This document shows positions 26,379 to 35,153 of a stretch of 64,000 bases of DNA, piece by piece. The stretch lies in contig JAVYMA010000007.1 of the NCBI GenBank assembly GCA_038740345.1, forward strand, positions 17,478-81,477, written 5' to 3'. This DNA comes from Methanomassiliicoccales archaeon. Its GTDB lineage: Archaea > Thermoplasmatota > Thermoplasmata > Methanomassiliicoccales > UBA472. The notes below the pieces were generated by a model. That model was given only the letters and a program-made list of their open reading frames with translations. It was not told the DNA's origin and made no database searches. A program made the position numbers and the translations under genes. The stretch's first letter is position 1, and every line of letters begins with the position of its first letter.

Positions 26379-27601
26379 AAGCTCTAGTGCTGGCAGCAGG
26401 GGAGGGGACGAGGTTAAGACCTTTGACCTCCAACATTCCTAAACCATTGCTGTTGGTCGCCGGCAAGCCTTTCCTGAGCCATATTCTAGAGGCACTGAGC
26501 TGCGCAGGAATCAAAGATGTAGCATTGCTGGTAGGATGGAAGTCAAACAGGATAAAGGAGTTCTATGGTGATGGCTCGGAAATGGGTATTAAGATAACCT
26601 ATCTAGAGCAAAAAGAGCGCCGGGGCACCGCCGATGCCATAAGTCATGCTGAGGCGATAATGGATGAGCCTTTTTTCTGTGTGAATGGGGATGTGGTGAT
26701 TTCAGAAAGGGATGTTCGTTCCATGATGGTTGCATTCCAAGATCATGGGCGCACGGTGATGGGGGCGGTCGAGGTGTCAGATCCCTCCTCCTTCGGGGTC
26801 ATTGAGGAAAAGGAAGGAGTGCTCATCCGGATCCTAGAGAAACCAAAAAATCCACCTTCGAGTCTGATTAATGCAGGGCTTTTCATCTTTAAACCTGATG
26901 TCTTCGATAGTTTAAAGAGCACGCCACCCTCGCCACGAGGAGAATATGAAATAACCGACACCTTGACAATGATCGCCAAAAGAGAGGGGGTGGCTATTTA
27001 TCGCCTGACGAGTGATTGGATAGATGTCGGCAGGCCTTGGGATCTGCTTAAAGCCAATGAAATCTTCATGTCTCGATTGGAGAGGAAGGTTGAAGGAGAA
27101 GTAGAACCAGGCTCAGTGGTCAAGGGTAACGTTGTGATAGAGCGCGGAGCTTTGGTTCGGTCTGGATCCTACATCCTAGGCCCCGTTTACATATCCAAAG
27201 GCTGTGAAGTAGGACCCAATTGCTTCATTCGCAGCGGCACGTGCCTTGGGCCTAATGTCAGAGTGGGGGCATCGGTGGAGATTAAAAACTCTATAATCAT
27301 GGCCCAATCGCATATACCCCATCATAACTATGTTGGCGATAGCATCATAGGGGAGCGATGCAATTTTGGCGCTGGGACCAAAGTGGCCAATCTGCGCTTT
27401 GATGACAGAAATGTACGCGTATCCCTAAAAGGCAAATCACTTGATTCTGGGAGGAGAAAACTAGGAGTTGTTATGGGAGATGATGTCAAGACCGGTATCA
27501 ACTCCATGATCGAACCGGGAACGATCATCTGGGAGAAATCTCTAATAGGACCAGGTGCCATAGCCAGGGGCAATATCGGTCCTGGAAGCAGGATATTCTG
27601 A
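26375..27601 (+). CDS. glmU: Bifunctional sugar-1-phosphate nucleotidyltransferase/acetyltransferase (GlmU-like)
   Basis: 408 residues. N-terminal nucleotidyltransferase with KALVLAAGEGTRLRPLT and a GD metal motif in FCVNGDVV. C-terminal left-handed beta-helix of hexapeptide repeats (from about residue 250: VVKGNVVIERGALV, IRSGTCLGPNVRVGA, GAGTKVANLRFDD). This matches archaeal enzymes that acetylate glucosamine-1-phosphate and then attach a nucleotide. I chose the TTG at 26375 because GGAGGTG lies 6 nt upstream and the product then begins exactly at the family start. The frame upstream of it is a shadow inside the mutase gene. Confidence 0.9.
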   Translation: MKALVLAAGEGTRLRPLTSNIPKPLLLVAGKPFLSHILEALSCAGIKDVALLVGWKSNRIKEFYGDGSEMGIKITYLEQKERRGTADAISHAEAIMDEPFFCVNGDVVISERDVRSMMVAFQDHGRTVMGAVEVSDPSSFGVIEEKEGVLIRILEKPKNPPSSLINAGLFIFKPDVFDSLKSTPPSPRGEYEITDTLTMIAKREGVAIYRLTSDWIDVGRPWDLLKANEIFMSRLERKVEGEVEPGSVVKGNVVIERGALVRSGSYILGPVYISKGCEVGPNCFIRSGTCLGPNVRVGASVEIKNSIIMAQSHIPHHNYVGDSIIGERCNFGAGTKVANLRFDDRNVRVSLKGKSLDSGRRKLGVVMGDDVKTGINSMIEPGTIIWEKSLIGPGAIARGNIGPGSRIF

Positions 27602-27879
27602 TACCAGCGGTCGGATGGATTGAATTTTTAGAGCGTTCGTCCTCGATTCAAAATCCGGCATTTTGCTCCTAGGCGCGCAAGGAAGACTCCTGCGTCGGTT
27701 TTAGTATCTTCACCATGGCTTTGATGAATCAAAACGCACACACATCTACGCAAGTTTTACTCAGCGATTCTTGGAATGCTAAAGTTAAAAACATCAATGG
27801 CTCCATTTCATCACAATTCTTGATTTAAATGAGCCACGCTACGCGCTTTGCTCTTTGCACATCAATTCAGGCAAATGTT

Positions 27880-28254
27880 TCAAGGAACGATCTGCAAAGG
27901 TATCCTTCTTCCATTCGAATTGTAGGCCTTCCAGCTTGTCTCATCGTAAGGTAAGCAAGTAATAACATGCACTCCGCCGAAGTAAGAAAAAAATTCAAGA
28001 TCCGCCTCTGAAGGGAGGTTGCTATAGCCGGGATGAGAATGAACTGAACCAACGATGGAATAATCAGCTGGGAGCATATGGATGTACATTATGCTATGGT
28101 GATCTCCTTGAATCGTACCCGGTAGAACGATTATCTCGGAAATCACCCCCTTTTCGGCCTTCAGGGCTGCCAAGAACTCATTGGGATAGGTATGGATCGC
28201 AGCCTCATTGATCATGTGCAGAGTATCCCTTTTAATGGCATATACTGTCCTCAT
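27880..28254 (-). CDS. JAMM/MPN-domain metalloprotease (archaeal JAB1/desampylase-like)
   Basis: 124 residues forming a single MPN domain. The JAMM zinc site is complete: E26 (NEF), H72 and H74 in HSHP, S82 and D85 (PSEAD). Archaeal relatives remove ubiquitin-like SAMP modifiers or process sulfur-carrier proteins. No SAMP, ThiS or E1 gene is in this window. The ATG at 28254 overlaps the NAD kinase stop (ATGA), making it the third gene of a coupled IMPase-NadK-JAMM operon. The functional reason for that pairing is unknown. Confidence 0.86.
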   Translation of the reverse strand: MRTVYAIKRDTLHMINEAAIHTYPNEFLAALKAEKGVISEIIVLPGTIQGDHHSIMYIHMLPADYSIVGSVHSHPGYSNLPSEADLEFFSYFGGVHVITCLPYDETSWKAYNSNGRRIPLQIVP

Positions 28255-29075
28255 GCCCAGCACGGTCCGCCTGTAAGCTTCTCTCGCATCTTGGTATAGA
28301 AGGTTCTTCCCAGAGAAACAAAGCGGGCCTTTTTATCCGAAGTTGTGAAATGAAGTTCCTCGTTGCCTTCCATGGAAACTTCCTCTTGACCGTCCACCAC
28401 TATAAGACAAGGCTTAGGCCTCTGTATCTCAATTGAGATGTCGCTATTGGCGGGCACGACCGTAGGACGCCCCGCGAACTTGAACGGAGCCATGGGCGCT
28501 ATTACTAAGGCATCCACCCTCGGATCCAAAATCGGAGCCCCCACCGACATGGCGTAACATGTGGAACCTGTAGGAGTGGAGACGATTATGCCGTCCGCCT
28601 TAACATCAATGGCCAACTCTCCGTCCACGAACACTCTAAAATGACGCAGTTTAGCAATATGTGCAGTATGAACCACAACCTCATTAGTGGCATCCCGAAG
28701 ACGCTTACCCGCCAACTCGCTGCGCAGTTTGCTCCTCTCCTCAATATGATATTGGCCGCGAATGACTCTTTCCAAACCCTCCTCAAGCATATCTTCTTGG
28801 ATCTCGGTCAAGAAGCCCAGATCCCCAGCATTAATGCCAAAAATGGGGGCTTCATTGCGCATCAGCGCTCGAAGTATTGTACCATCTCCTCCAATGGTAA
28901 TCATCACATCGACCTTCATGTCTTCGATTCGGACCCCTTTTCTGCCTAGCACAGTAGCTATCGCCTCCTCTAATATCAGCTCCTGTCCCTCGAGGTATTC
29001 ACACACCATTCGGGCTAGCCTTGGCGCGTCTGGAACGTTGACATTGGCCGTCAGACCTAGTTTCACATCACCCAC
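28251..29075 (-). CDS. nadK: NAD kinase
   Basis: Phosphorylates NAD to NADP. 274 residues. The GGDGT motif is at 62-66, the NE motif is in ATNEVVVH and the glycine-rich STPTGSTCYAMS loop lies in the C-terminal beta domain. It overlaps the upstream IMPase gene by 13 nt. In some archaea NAD kinase is fused to an IMPase-like NADP phosphatase, so the tight coupling here mirrors that fusion as separate genes. Confidence 0.94.
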   Translation of the reverse strand: MGDVKLGLTANVNVPDAPRLARMVCEYLEGQELILEEAIATVLGRKGVRIEDMKVDVMITIGGDGTILRALMRNEAPIFGINAGDLGFLTEIQEDMLEEGLERVIRGQYHIEERSKLRSELAGKRLRDATNEVVVHTAHIAKLRHFRVFVDGELAIDVKADGIIVSTPTGSTCYAMSVGAPILDPRVDALVIAPMAPFKFAGRPTVVPANSDISIEIQRPKPCLIVVDGQEEVSMEGNEELHFTTSDKKARFVSLGRTFYTKMREKLTGGPCWA

Positions 29076-29839
29076 CTCCTCAGCTCTTCATCTCCATACG
29101 CTATGAAATTGCTTCTAGCCTTAAGGTCGAATTCCATGTCCAATGGTCGGTCATTCATATCCAGTATCTCTCCGCCAGCTTCCCTTAGGATAAGGGCGGA
29201 GGCGGCGATGTCTACCACTCTAATGGAGCGTTCATACACCTCGCAATCCATGAAAAAGGCATCAGCCCTTCCTTGAGCCAAGATGCACATTTCAAGAGAG
29301 GCGCAGCCCATGGCCCGGGCCCTCATCCCTCTTTTAGCGAAATTAAAATTGCTAGCACTCGAATATTTGCCAAGATATACCAGGAACACACTTCTTCTAC
29401 TGTCGAATTTGCGTGTATGTATCGGCTCCCCGTTAAAAGTCGCGCCTCGTCCTTTCTTCGCGTAATAAATATCCCCTGTGACCAGGTTTTGCACAAGGCC
29501 CTCCTCAACTCCCAATAAGCTGCGATTCCCGATGGCCAAAGAAACGGAATAGAAGGGTATTCCCATTATCGCGTTGTAAGTACCATCTATGGGGTCAACT
29601 ACCAAAGTTCGATCCTTCCCTCTGTCTACCCAACCTGCTTCCTCTGAGAGCACATTGTAAGGAAGATCATTACTCTCCACATAATCCAAGATGACGTCTT
29701 CAGCCACCTTATCTATAGCGCATGTAGGGCTTCCATCGGCCCCCCTGCCGATTTCCTCACCTCGGTCGAATCCCTGCGGTAGACTCCTCTCCCTCGACCT
29801 CACCAGCTTAGCGATATCATGTAAAATGCTGCTCATCAT
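29063..29839 (-). CDS. Inositol monophosphatase / fructose-1,6-bisphosphatase family phosphatase
   Basis: Mg2+-dependent, Li+-sensitive-type sugar phosphatase of 258 residues. Metal sites: SEEAG (65-69) and DPIDGT (82-87). The third site, usually WDxAxG, is represented by the VVDIAASALILREAGG segment near the C-terminus. Archaeal members often hydrolyse both inositol-1-phosphate and fructose-1,6-bisphosphate, and some act on NADP. Given the overlap with nadK, control of the NADP pool is a reasonable alternative role. ATG codons at 29839 and 29836 are both possible. Confidence 0.88.
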   Translation of the reverse strand: MMSSILHDIAKLVRSRERSLPQGFDRGEEIGRGADGSPTCAIDKVAEDVILDYVESNDLPYNVLSEEAGWVDRGKDRTLVVDPIDGTYNAIMGIPFYSVSLAIGNRSLLGVEEGLVQNLVTGDIYYAKKGRGATFNGEPIHTRKFDSRRSVFLVYLGKYSSASNFNFAKRGMRARAMGCASLEMCILAQGRADAFFMDCEVYERSIRVVDIAASALILREAGGEILDMNDRPLDMEFDLKARSNFIAYGDEELRRWVM

Positions 29840-30037
29840 CCACCATTAAAGCTTCGATTCCTTATATCCTTCGTTTATTTCAATCAGTCAAGAGATTTAT
29901 TGATCAAGATTCACATTTTAAGGTAATGGCCATTCCAAATTATGTTTAAGGATTTATTGTCTCCCCAATCCTTTAATGCTGGCGAACCGCATTCAGGCTT
30001 TGATGTGATTATCTACTTTTAAAGGGATGAGAGGGTC

Positions 30038-32677
30038 ATGGACAGGAAGACACTAAAGCTGGGCGAGGTAAAGCCTGAAGAAAAGGACATAGTAGGCTCA
30101 AAGGCATTCAATCTATCAATTTTGGCATCTAATGGCTTTCCTGTTCCAGAAGGGTTTGTCATAACCACTAAGGTCTACGAAAAGTTCCTCCAGAAGATGG
30201 GATTAGGACCAATCATCCAAATGACGTTGACTAATCTCGACTTCGATGATGAGGGCGCTTTGGAGGCCGCCTCCCGAAAGATTAGAGATCTGATAACCCA
30301 AGCCGACGTTGAACCTTGGGTAAGGAGCGAATTCGAAGAGGAGGTTAGAGCCATGGGAGAAGATTCTTTATGGGCTGTGCGCTCCTCAGCCCTGGAAGAG
30401 GATTTAGTCAAGGCATCCTTCGCAGGCCAGCAGGACACATATCTGAACGTCACCGTAAAGGATGTCCCTCGATACGTGAAGCGCTGCTGGGCATCGTATT
30501 TCAACGAGAGGGCGCTAGCTTATAGGAAAAATACGTGCAAGGATGCGACAATCGGGGGTGTGGCCGTGATAGTGCAACGAATGGTGAACTCCCGCTCATC
30601 CGGAATTCTATTCACTAGGGATCCGCTGGATCCTGAAAACGGAATGATGATAATCGAATCCTCATGGGGACTAGGAGAGAGCATAGCCTCAGGAATGGTT
30701 GTTCCAGATCGGTTTCGCTGCGAAAGACGACACGGCCGAATCGTGAGCAAGGAGATTTCAAGAAAGGCCAAAGCAGTTTATTTGGACGAGCAGATGAGAG
30801 GCCCGGTAGAGGTTGAAGAAGCAAAGCAGGGCGAGCCCTCCTTACAAGATGCTGAAATTAAGGAGCTGGTTCGGCTTGGAGCCAAGCTAGAGGACTTCTT
30901 CCAATGCCCACAGGATGTGGAGTGGGCTATCGAAGGTGAAAAAATCTATCTACTGCAATCAAGACCTATAACCACACTGGATAAAGAAAGTGGGACTCTC
31001 TGGACTCGCGCCTATGGTGATGAGTATTGGGCAGATGTGACTTCGCCACTTTTCTTCTCTTGGCTGGGTTATTATTTGACAGAGATCGTCAACCATGAGG
31101 GCGCCCGAATCATGGGATACCGAGACCTGGCGGAAATCGAGCTTTTACGCCTCCACAAGGGTCATGTTTACTTCAACACCGAGGTTTTAGAAGGAGTTTT
31201 CAGCTATAACCCAAGATTCTCTCGCACGAAGGAGTTACTGAATTATTTCCCATTGAAGGACCAAGATCGTATCGCCAATGCTAGGGCACGTTTGGGAAAA
31301 AGATTGCTAGCGGAATTAAGGATAGCGGTCATGGATCCAGATGGCATGATCAATCGCACGGATAAGGCCTATAGAAAATGGGCGGAAAGTTTCATGGAAT
31401 ATTGCCAGATTTTTGATGGCTACGACCTTAAAAATTATCAGGACCAGGCCTTAGAGGAGGTATTCAGGGAGCTAGAGGGTGCGTTCATCAAGCACTATCG
31501 CCTCATACGCTATGGAATGGTCACACACTCCATAGGAACTAATCTAATGCTAAAAAGATGGCTACAGGATTGGCTCCAGGATCACAATGGGGAGCTGTAT
31601 TCTAAACTCATATCTGGACTGCCGGATAACAAAACAATCAAAACCAATATCGCCTTGGCAGCATTGGCCTCCAAAGCCAAGAGCGAAGCTGTGATTAAAG
31701 AGTATCTGGAAAAGTTGCCTTCCTCGTCATTCCTTGAAGTTATGATGAATGACCCTCGCTTCGAAGCTTTCCGCAAAGAGTTTCAGCAATTTCTAGTCCT
31801 TTATGGTTGTAGATCGCATACAAGGGAGCTCTATTTTCCAAGATGGGCAGATGATCCCGCAATGGTGGTAGATATTCTACGCAGCCTAGTCCAAGTTCAA
31901 CACCTGGACTTGGAAGAGGAGGAGAGAAGGAGGAGAGAGGAGAGGGAGCGCACGGAAAGAGAAGTGCTTCTGCACGTGAGCAGGATGAAGGGGGGTTTGG
32001 TGCGTAAACGCATCATGCGATTGATGATCAAATATGCGCAGACTTACCTTCAATTCCGCGAAAACCAAAGATTTTACCTAGACCATATATTGTTGCGAAC
32101 CAGACGATTGTTCATGGAGTATGGGCGCAGATTTAAGGAAAGGGGTTGGATTGATAGGCAAGATGACATCTTCTTCCTTAGCAAGGAAGAGATATTCGAA
32201 ATGGCTCGTTCTCAACCTAGGAATGTAGAGGGGCTCAAATCGAAGATTGCTTCGAGGCGGCGAGAGTTCGAGCGTTGGAGGAACAGGCTTCCTCCCAAGT
32301 TCTTGAGAGGAGACCTCGAATTCGATGATACAGTGTATGAATTAGGTAATGTGATGAGATTACCCGGAGCCTCGGCTAGCCCAGGATTGGCCAGAGGCAG
32401 GGTCAGGGTGGTGGAGTCCATTGAGAATATCTCAGAAGTACAAGAGGGCGAGATCCTCGTGACCTCGAATACGGATCCTGGCTGGACCGCAGTATTTCCC
32501 AAGATCGCGGGACTGATTACCGAGACCGGTGGCATATTATCCCATGGGGCCGTAGTATCGAGGGAATATGGCTTACCGGCGGTCACGGCGGTGAAGGGGG
32601 CTACGAAAATATTAAAGACAGGACAGCAGGTAACCCTCGACGGTAATGAAGGTGTCATTTACCTAGAGGAGATGTGA
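30038..32677 (+). CDS. Dikinase-like PEP-utilizing enzyme lacking the PEP-binding barrel
   Basis: 879 residues. The N-terminal ATP-grasp domain of PEP synthase/pyruvate phosphate dikinase type spans about 1-315 (SKAFNL, WAVRSSALEED, FTRDPLDPENG, VEWAIEG, LLQSRPITTL). A poorly conserved helical middle follows (about 320-770), then the swivelling phosphohistidine domain with H836 in SHGAVVSREYGLPAV. The C-terminal TIM barrel that binds PEP/pyruvate in true PEP synthase is absent. The layout is therefore that of rifampin phosphotransferase-like enzymes, which move a phosphate from ATP via the histidine to another substrate. The next gene overlaps it by 4 nt (GTGA). Confidence 0.85.
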   Translation: MDRKTLKLGEVKPEEKDIVGSKAFNLSILASNGFPVPEGFVITTKVYEKFLQKMGLGPIIQMTLTNLDFDDEGALEAASRKIRDLITQADVEPWVRSEFEEEVRAMGEDSLWAVRSSALEEDLVKASFAGQQDTYLNVTVKDVPRYVKRCWASYFNERALAYRKNTCKDATIGGVAVIVQRMVNSRSSGILFTRDPLDPENGMMIIESSWGLGESIASGMVVPDRFRCERRHGRIVSKEISRKAKAVYLDEQMRGPVEVEEAKQGEPSLQDAEIKELVRLGAKLEDFFQCPQDVEWAIEGEKIYLLQSRPITTLDKESGTLWTRAYGDEYWADVTSPLFFSWLGYYLTEIVNHEGARIMGYRDLAEIELLRLHKGHVYFNTEVLEGVFSYNPRFSRTKELLNYFPLKDQDRIANARARLGKRLLAELRIAVMDPDGMINRTDKAYRKWAESFMEYCQIFDGYDLKNYQDQALEEVFRELEGAFIKHYRLIRYGMVTHSIGTNLMLKRWLQDWLQDHNGELYSKLISGLPDNKTIKTNIALAALASKAKSEAVIKEYLEKLPSSSFLEVMMNDPRFEAFRKEFQQFLVLYGCRSHTRELYFPRWADDPAMVVDILRSLVQVQHLDLEEEERRRREERERTEREVLLHVSRMKGGLVRKRIMRLMIKYAQTYLQFRENQRFYLDHILLRTRRLFMEYGRRFKERGWIDRQDDIFFLSKEEIFEMARSQPRNVEGLKSKIASRRREFERWRNRLPPKFLRGDLEFDDTVYELGNVMRLPGASASPGLARGRVRVVESIENISEVQEGEILVTSNTDPGWTAVFPKIAGLITETGGILSHGAVVSREYGLPAVTAVKGATKILKTGQQVTLDGNEGVIYLEEM

Positions 32678-33588
32678 ATTCTTTGAGCAGCGATGTCATC
32701 CATGAGTTCGGAAGCCAAGAGGAGTGGAGTGAGAGCTTCTACTTCAACTTCTACGATCGCGGGCAGGATATTTGCGGCTTCATGCGCATAGGCTTGAAAC
32801 CGAACAAGAAGGAGAAGGAGATCTTTTGTTACCTGCTCTTGCCTGATGGACACGTGCTCGGGGTTAAGAACTCCGTTGTCATGGAAGACAACGAGCTCAG
32901 CGCTGAAGGCCTCCGATTTACGAAGATTGAGGATGAGAAGAAGTGGAGATTGCAGTTTTCGGGCCAGCTTCCCCGAATCCACAAAGAGGGGGATAAAGAA
33001 ACAGTTACCTTCGATTTGGAGTTCTCGGCTTTAAATCTGCCATATAATTATCGTGAGAGTGTTAGCGGCGAAAAAGAGAAGATTGCCCAAGCGGTAGCTT
33101 CAGAGCACGTCGAGCAGTTTGGCAAGATCGTGGGCAAGTTGAACATAGGTAATCGTGTCTATGACCTCAACGCCTTGGGAGAGAGAGACCATTCATGGGG
33201 GGTACGGGATTGGAACGCCCCCAAGATGTGGGTTTGGATAACCTGTCAATTCGATGAGCACTTTGCCTTCAATCTGACCAAGCTATTCATGGAGAAAGGT
33301 GAAGTGGATGCGGGCTTCATCCATATGGATGGCAAGAACGTGCCCATAGTCCGAGCGGACATCGTCACCGAGTATAATAGGGACGGTAGCCCTAACACTG
33401 TATACATGGCGCTGCATGATAAAGAAGGTGATGTCCATGGCATTAAGTCGGTGATAAAGCACAAGGCGACCTTGCCCTTCCCTTCACGTGATGGGAAGGT
33501 GATTTCGCATATGCATGAGTGCCTGGCGAAATTCACCATGGATGATGAGGTAGGCTATGGCATCGTTGAATACCTGGTAAGGAAATGA
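32674..33588 (+). CDS. Lipocalin-like (AttH/CrtC superfamily, DUF7064-like) protein
   Basis: 304 residues, mainly beta by eye, with no signal peptide or membrane helix. The key landmark is ERDHSWGVRDW at about 170-180, a motif I associate with the lipocalin-like AttH/hydroxyneurosporene-synthase superfamily and DUF7064-type proteins. Coupled to the dikinase-like gene: the GTG start overlaps its stop. A TTG at 32683 is an alternative start with better spacing from GAGGAG. A joint role, for example modifying or binding a lipid-like substrate that the dikinase phosphorylates, is inference only. Confidence 0.6.
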   Translation: MNSLSSDVIHEFGSQEEWSESFYFNFYDRGQDICGFMRIGLKPNKKEKEIFCYLLLPDGHVLGVKNSVVMEDNELSAEGLRFTKIEDEKKWRLQFSGQLPRIHKEGDKETVTFDLEFSALNLPYNYRESVSGEKEKIAQAVASEHVEQFGKIVGKLNIGNRVYDLNALGERDHSWGVRDWNAPKMWVWITCQFDEHFAFNLTKLFMEKGEVDAGFIHMDGKNVPIVRADIVTEYNRDGSPNTVYMALHDKEGDVHGIKSVIKHKATLPFPSRDGKVISHMHECLAKFTMDDEVGYGIVEYLVRK

Positions 33589-33937
33589 GTTCAGCGATGC
33601 TCATCAGCAACCCAGGAAAGGCTATCATCTATTTCGTTCACTAAGTCTGTGGGTATAGGGTCGCTCTTCTAAGGAAATAGGATGTCAATTCTTACTAGAT
33701 GTGCTTATAATATAAATCCATAAAGTGGAACGATGCTTGTACCGTCTCTTAAAAATTAGAAAACTAGCGAACCAAGTCATAATATGACTCTGCTGCCTTT
33801 CTCAAATCAATTAGAGCTCCTCGATGCGTTTAGCCTAATCGGCATACCCCCATATACGTGCATTTTCCATCTGCGGCTTTATGTTTCACAACCATTCTTT
33901 AAGTCCTCTCGCCATTAGCCTTTAATCGAATGAGGAC
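33589..33937. other. 349-bp intergenic region upstream of fibrillarin
   Basis: No gene seen on either strand. A TATA-like CTTATAATATAAA lies near 33706-33718, but it is too far from the fibrillarin start for a short leader. It might serve an unrecognised small RNA or simply be AT-rich sequence. Confidence 0.35.
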
Positions 33938-34606
33938 ATGGAAGAGCACAGGATTATAGAGACGAGGATTCAAGGGGTATATTGGGATGGGGAGAGCCTG
34001 TTCACTAGGAATCTAGCCCCAGGCACCCGCGTGTATGGTGAGAGAGTATTAGAATTCGAAGGCGTGGAGTATAGAGAATGGTCGCCGAGACGAAGCAAGC
34101 TTGGAGCGTATATTAGATTGGGAGGACTGGCCTGTCCCATTAAAGAAAATTCTCATGTGCTGTATCTCGGAGCCGCCTCTGGTACAACGGCCAGCCATAT
34201 CTCTGACATCGCTCGCAGCGGAGTAGTGTATTGTGTGGAAATCTCTCCGCGCTCCTTTCGCGATTTGGTAGCGGTCTGTGAGAGTCGCCGCAACATGATT
34301 CCTATACTAGGGGATGCCACCAAACCGCAGGACTTGTTCTTCTTGGTGGATAAGGTGGATGTAATCTACCAAGACATCGCTCAGAAGGGACAAGCCAGCA
34401 TCTTCGTTAAGGCCATGAAAGTCTTTAATGCTGCAGCAGGGATGCTCTCACTCAAAGCTCGCTCGGAGGATGTAACCAGAGAGCCTCTAAAGATATTCGA
34501 GGAAGCGAAAAGATATCTCCAAACACAAGGGATGGAGGTGCAGGACCTAATACAACTGGAGCCATTCGAGAAAGATCACGCTATGATCGTGGTGGGAAGG
34601 AAATGA
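33938..34606 (+). CDS. flpA: Fibrillarin-like rRNA/tRNA 2'-O-methyltransferase
   Basis: Catalytic subunit of archaeal C/D box ribonucleoproteins, using SAM to methylate ribose 2'-OH. 222 residues. The N-terminal beta domain is followed by the methyltransferase fold: YLGAASGTTASHISDI (SAM motif I), VVYCVEIS, PILGDATKP, VDVIYQDIAQ, and K in LSLKARS. Its usual partner nop5 is normally adjacent in archaea but lies about 11 kb away here (45816). Overlaps the Nudix gene by 4 nt. Confidence 0.95.
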   Translation: MEEHRIIETRIQGVYWDGESLFTRNLAPGTRVYGERVLEFEGVEYREWSPRRSKLGAYIRLGGLACPIKENSHVLYLGAASGTTASHISDIARSGVVYCVEISPRSFRDLVAVCESRRNMIPILGDATKPQDLFFLVDKVDVIYQDIAQKGQASIFVKAMKVFNAAAGMLSLKARSEDVTREPLKIFEEAKRYLQTQGMEVQDLIQLEPFEKDHAMIVVGRK

Positions 34607-34992
34607 AATGGGTCTACTGCGTGGCTTTCGTAGGGGAAAGATTCGTCATGGTGTTCAATCCTGAGAGGAATGGATGGGAGATGCCGGGTGGAAAGGTGGA
34701 AGAAGATGAAAGCTTCGAGGAAGCGGCAATACGGGAATTGAAAGAGGAGTGCGGCTGCAACCTCATACCCATCTCGAGCAAGACGCAGAGGGACGGAGTG
34801 GTGGTATGCGGTGAACTAGCTTTTTGGCCAGATAATTCCCATCCAAGTGAGATGTCATGGGATCTATTCGAGAACTTGCCTGAAAAGCTCGCCTTCAGCA
34901 GAGAGGAGTACGAAGCGGTTTTGACTTGGGCTAAGGAGGAGAATCGTCTCTATAAGCAAAGAAAATCGGAAAGATATTGGCCTTACGGATGA
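34603..34992 (+). CDS. Nudix hydrolase
   Basis: 129-residue single-domain nucleoside-diphosphate-linked hydrolase. The Nudix box starts at G30 and reads GKVEEDESFEEAAIRELKEE then CGC, with all consensus residues (G, E, RE, EE, G). The ATG overlaps the flpA stop (ATGA), so it is coupled to fibrillarin. The substrate is not predictable. Candidates include damaged nucleotides or an mRNA/NAD cap, but nothing in the sequence chooses between them. Confidence 0.88.
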   Translation: MKWVYCVAFVGERFVMVFNPERNGWEMPGGKVEEDESFEEAAIRELKEECGCNLIPISSKTQRDGVVVCGELAFWPDNSHPSEMSWDLFENLPEKLAFSREEYEAVLTWAKEENRLYKQRKSERYWPYG

Positions 34993-35153
34993 GTTAGATT
35001 ATAACAACGCTCAGGGGCTTGTATAATCGGCGAGCAAAAAAGGGGTTTGTTGATCTAATTCTGCATTTCCAAGCGTTTTGAGTTGTAAATTAATCCTTCT
35101 TTCTGCAACGGACAGCATAGAAGATTTTAAGTTGCACTGCTAATCGATTTTTC

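Noticed and set aside
27602..27879. T-arm-like stretch CCTCGATTCAAAATCCGG near 27640
   Set aside because: No matching acceptor stem, anticodon arm or D arm can be formed around it, so it is not called a tRNA.
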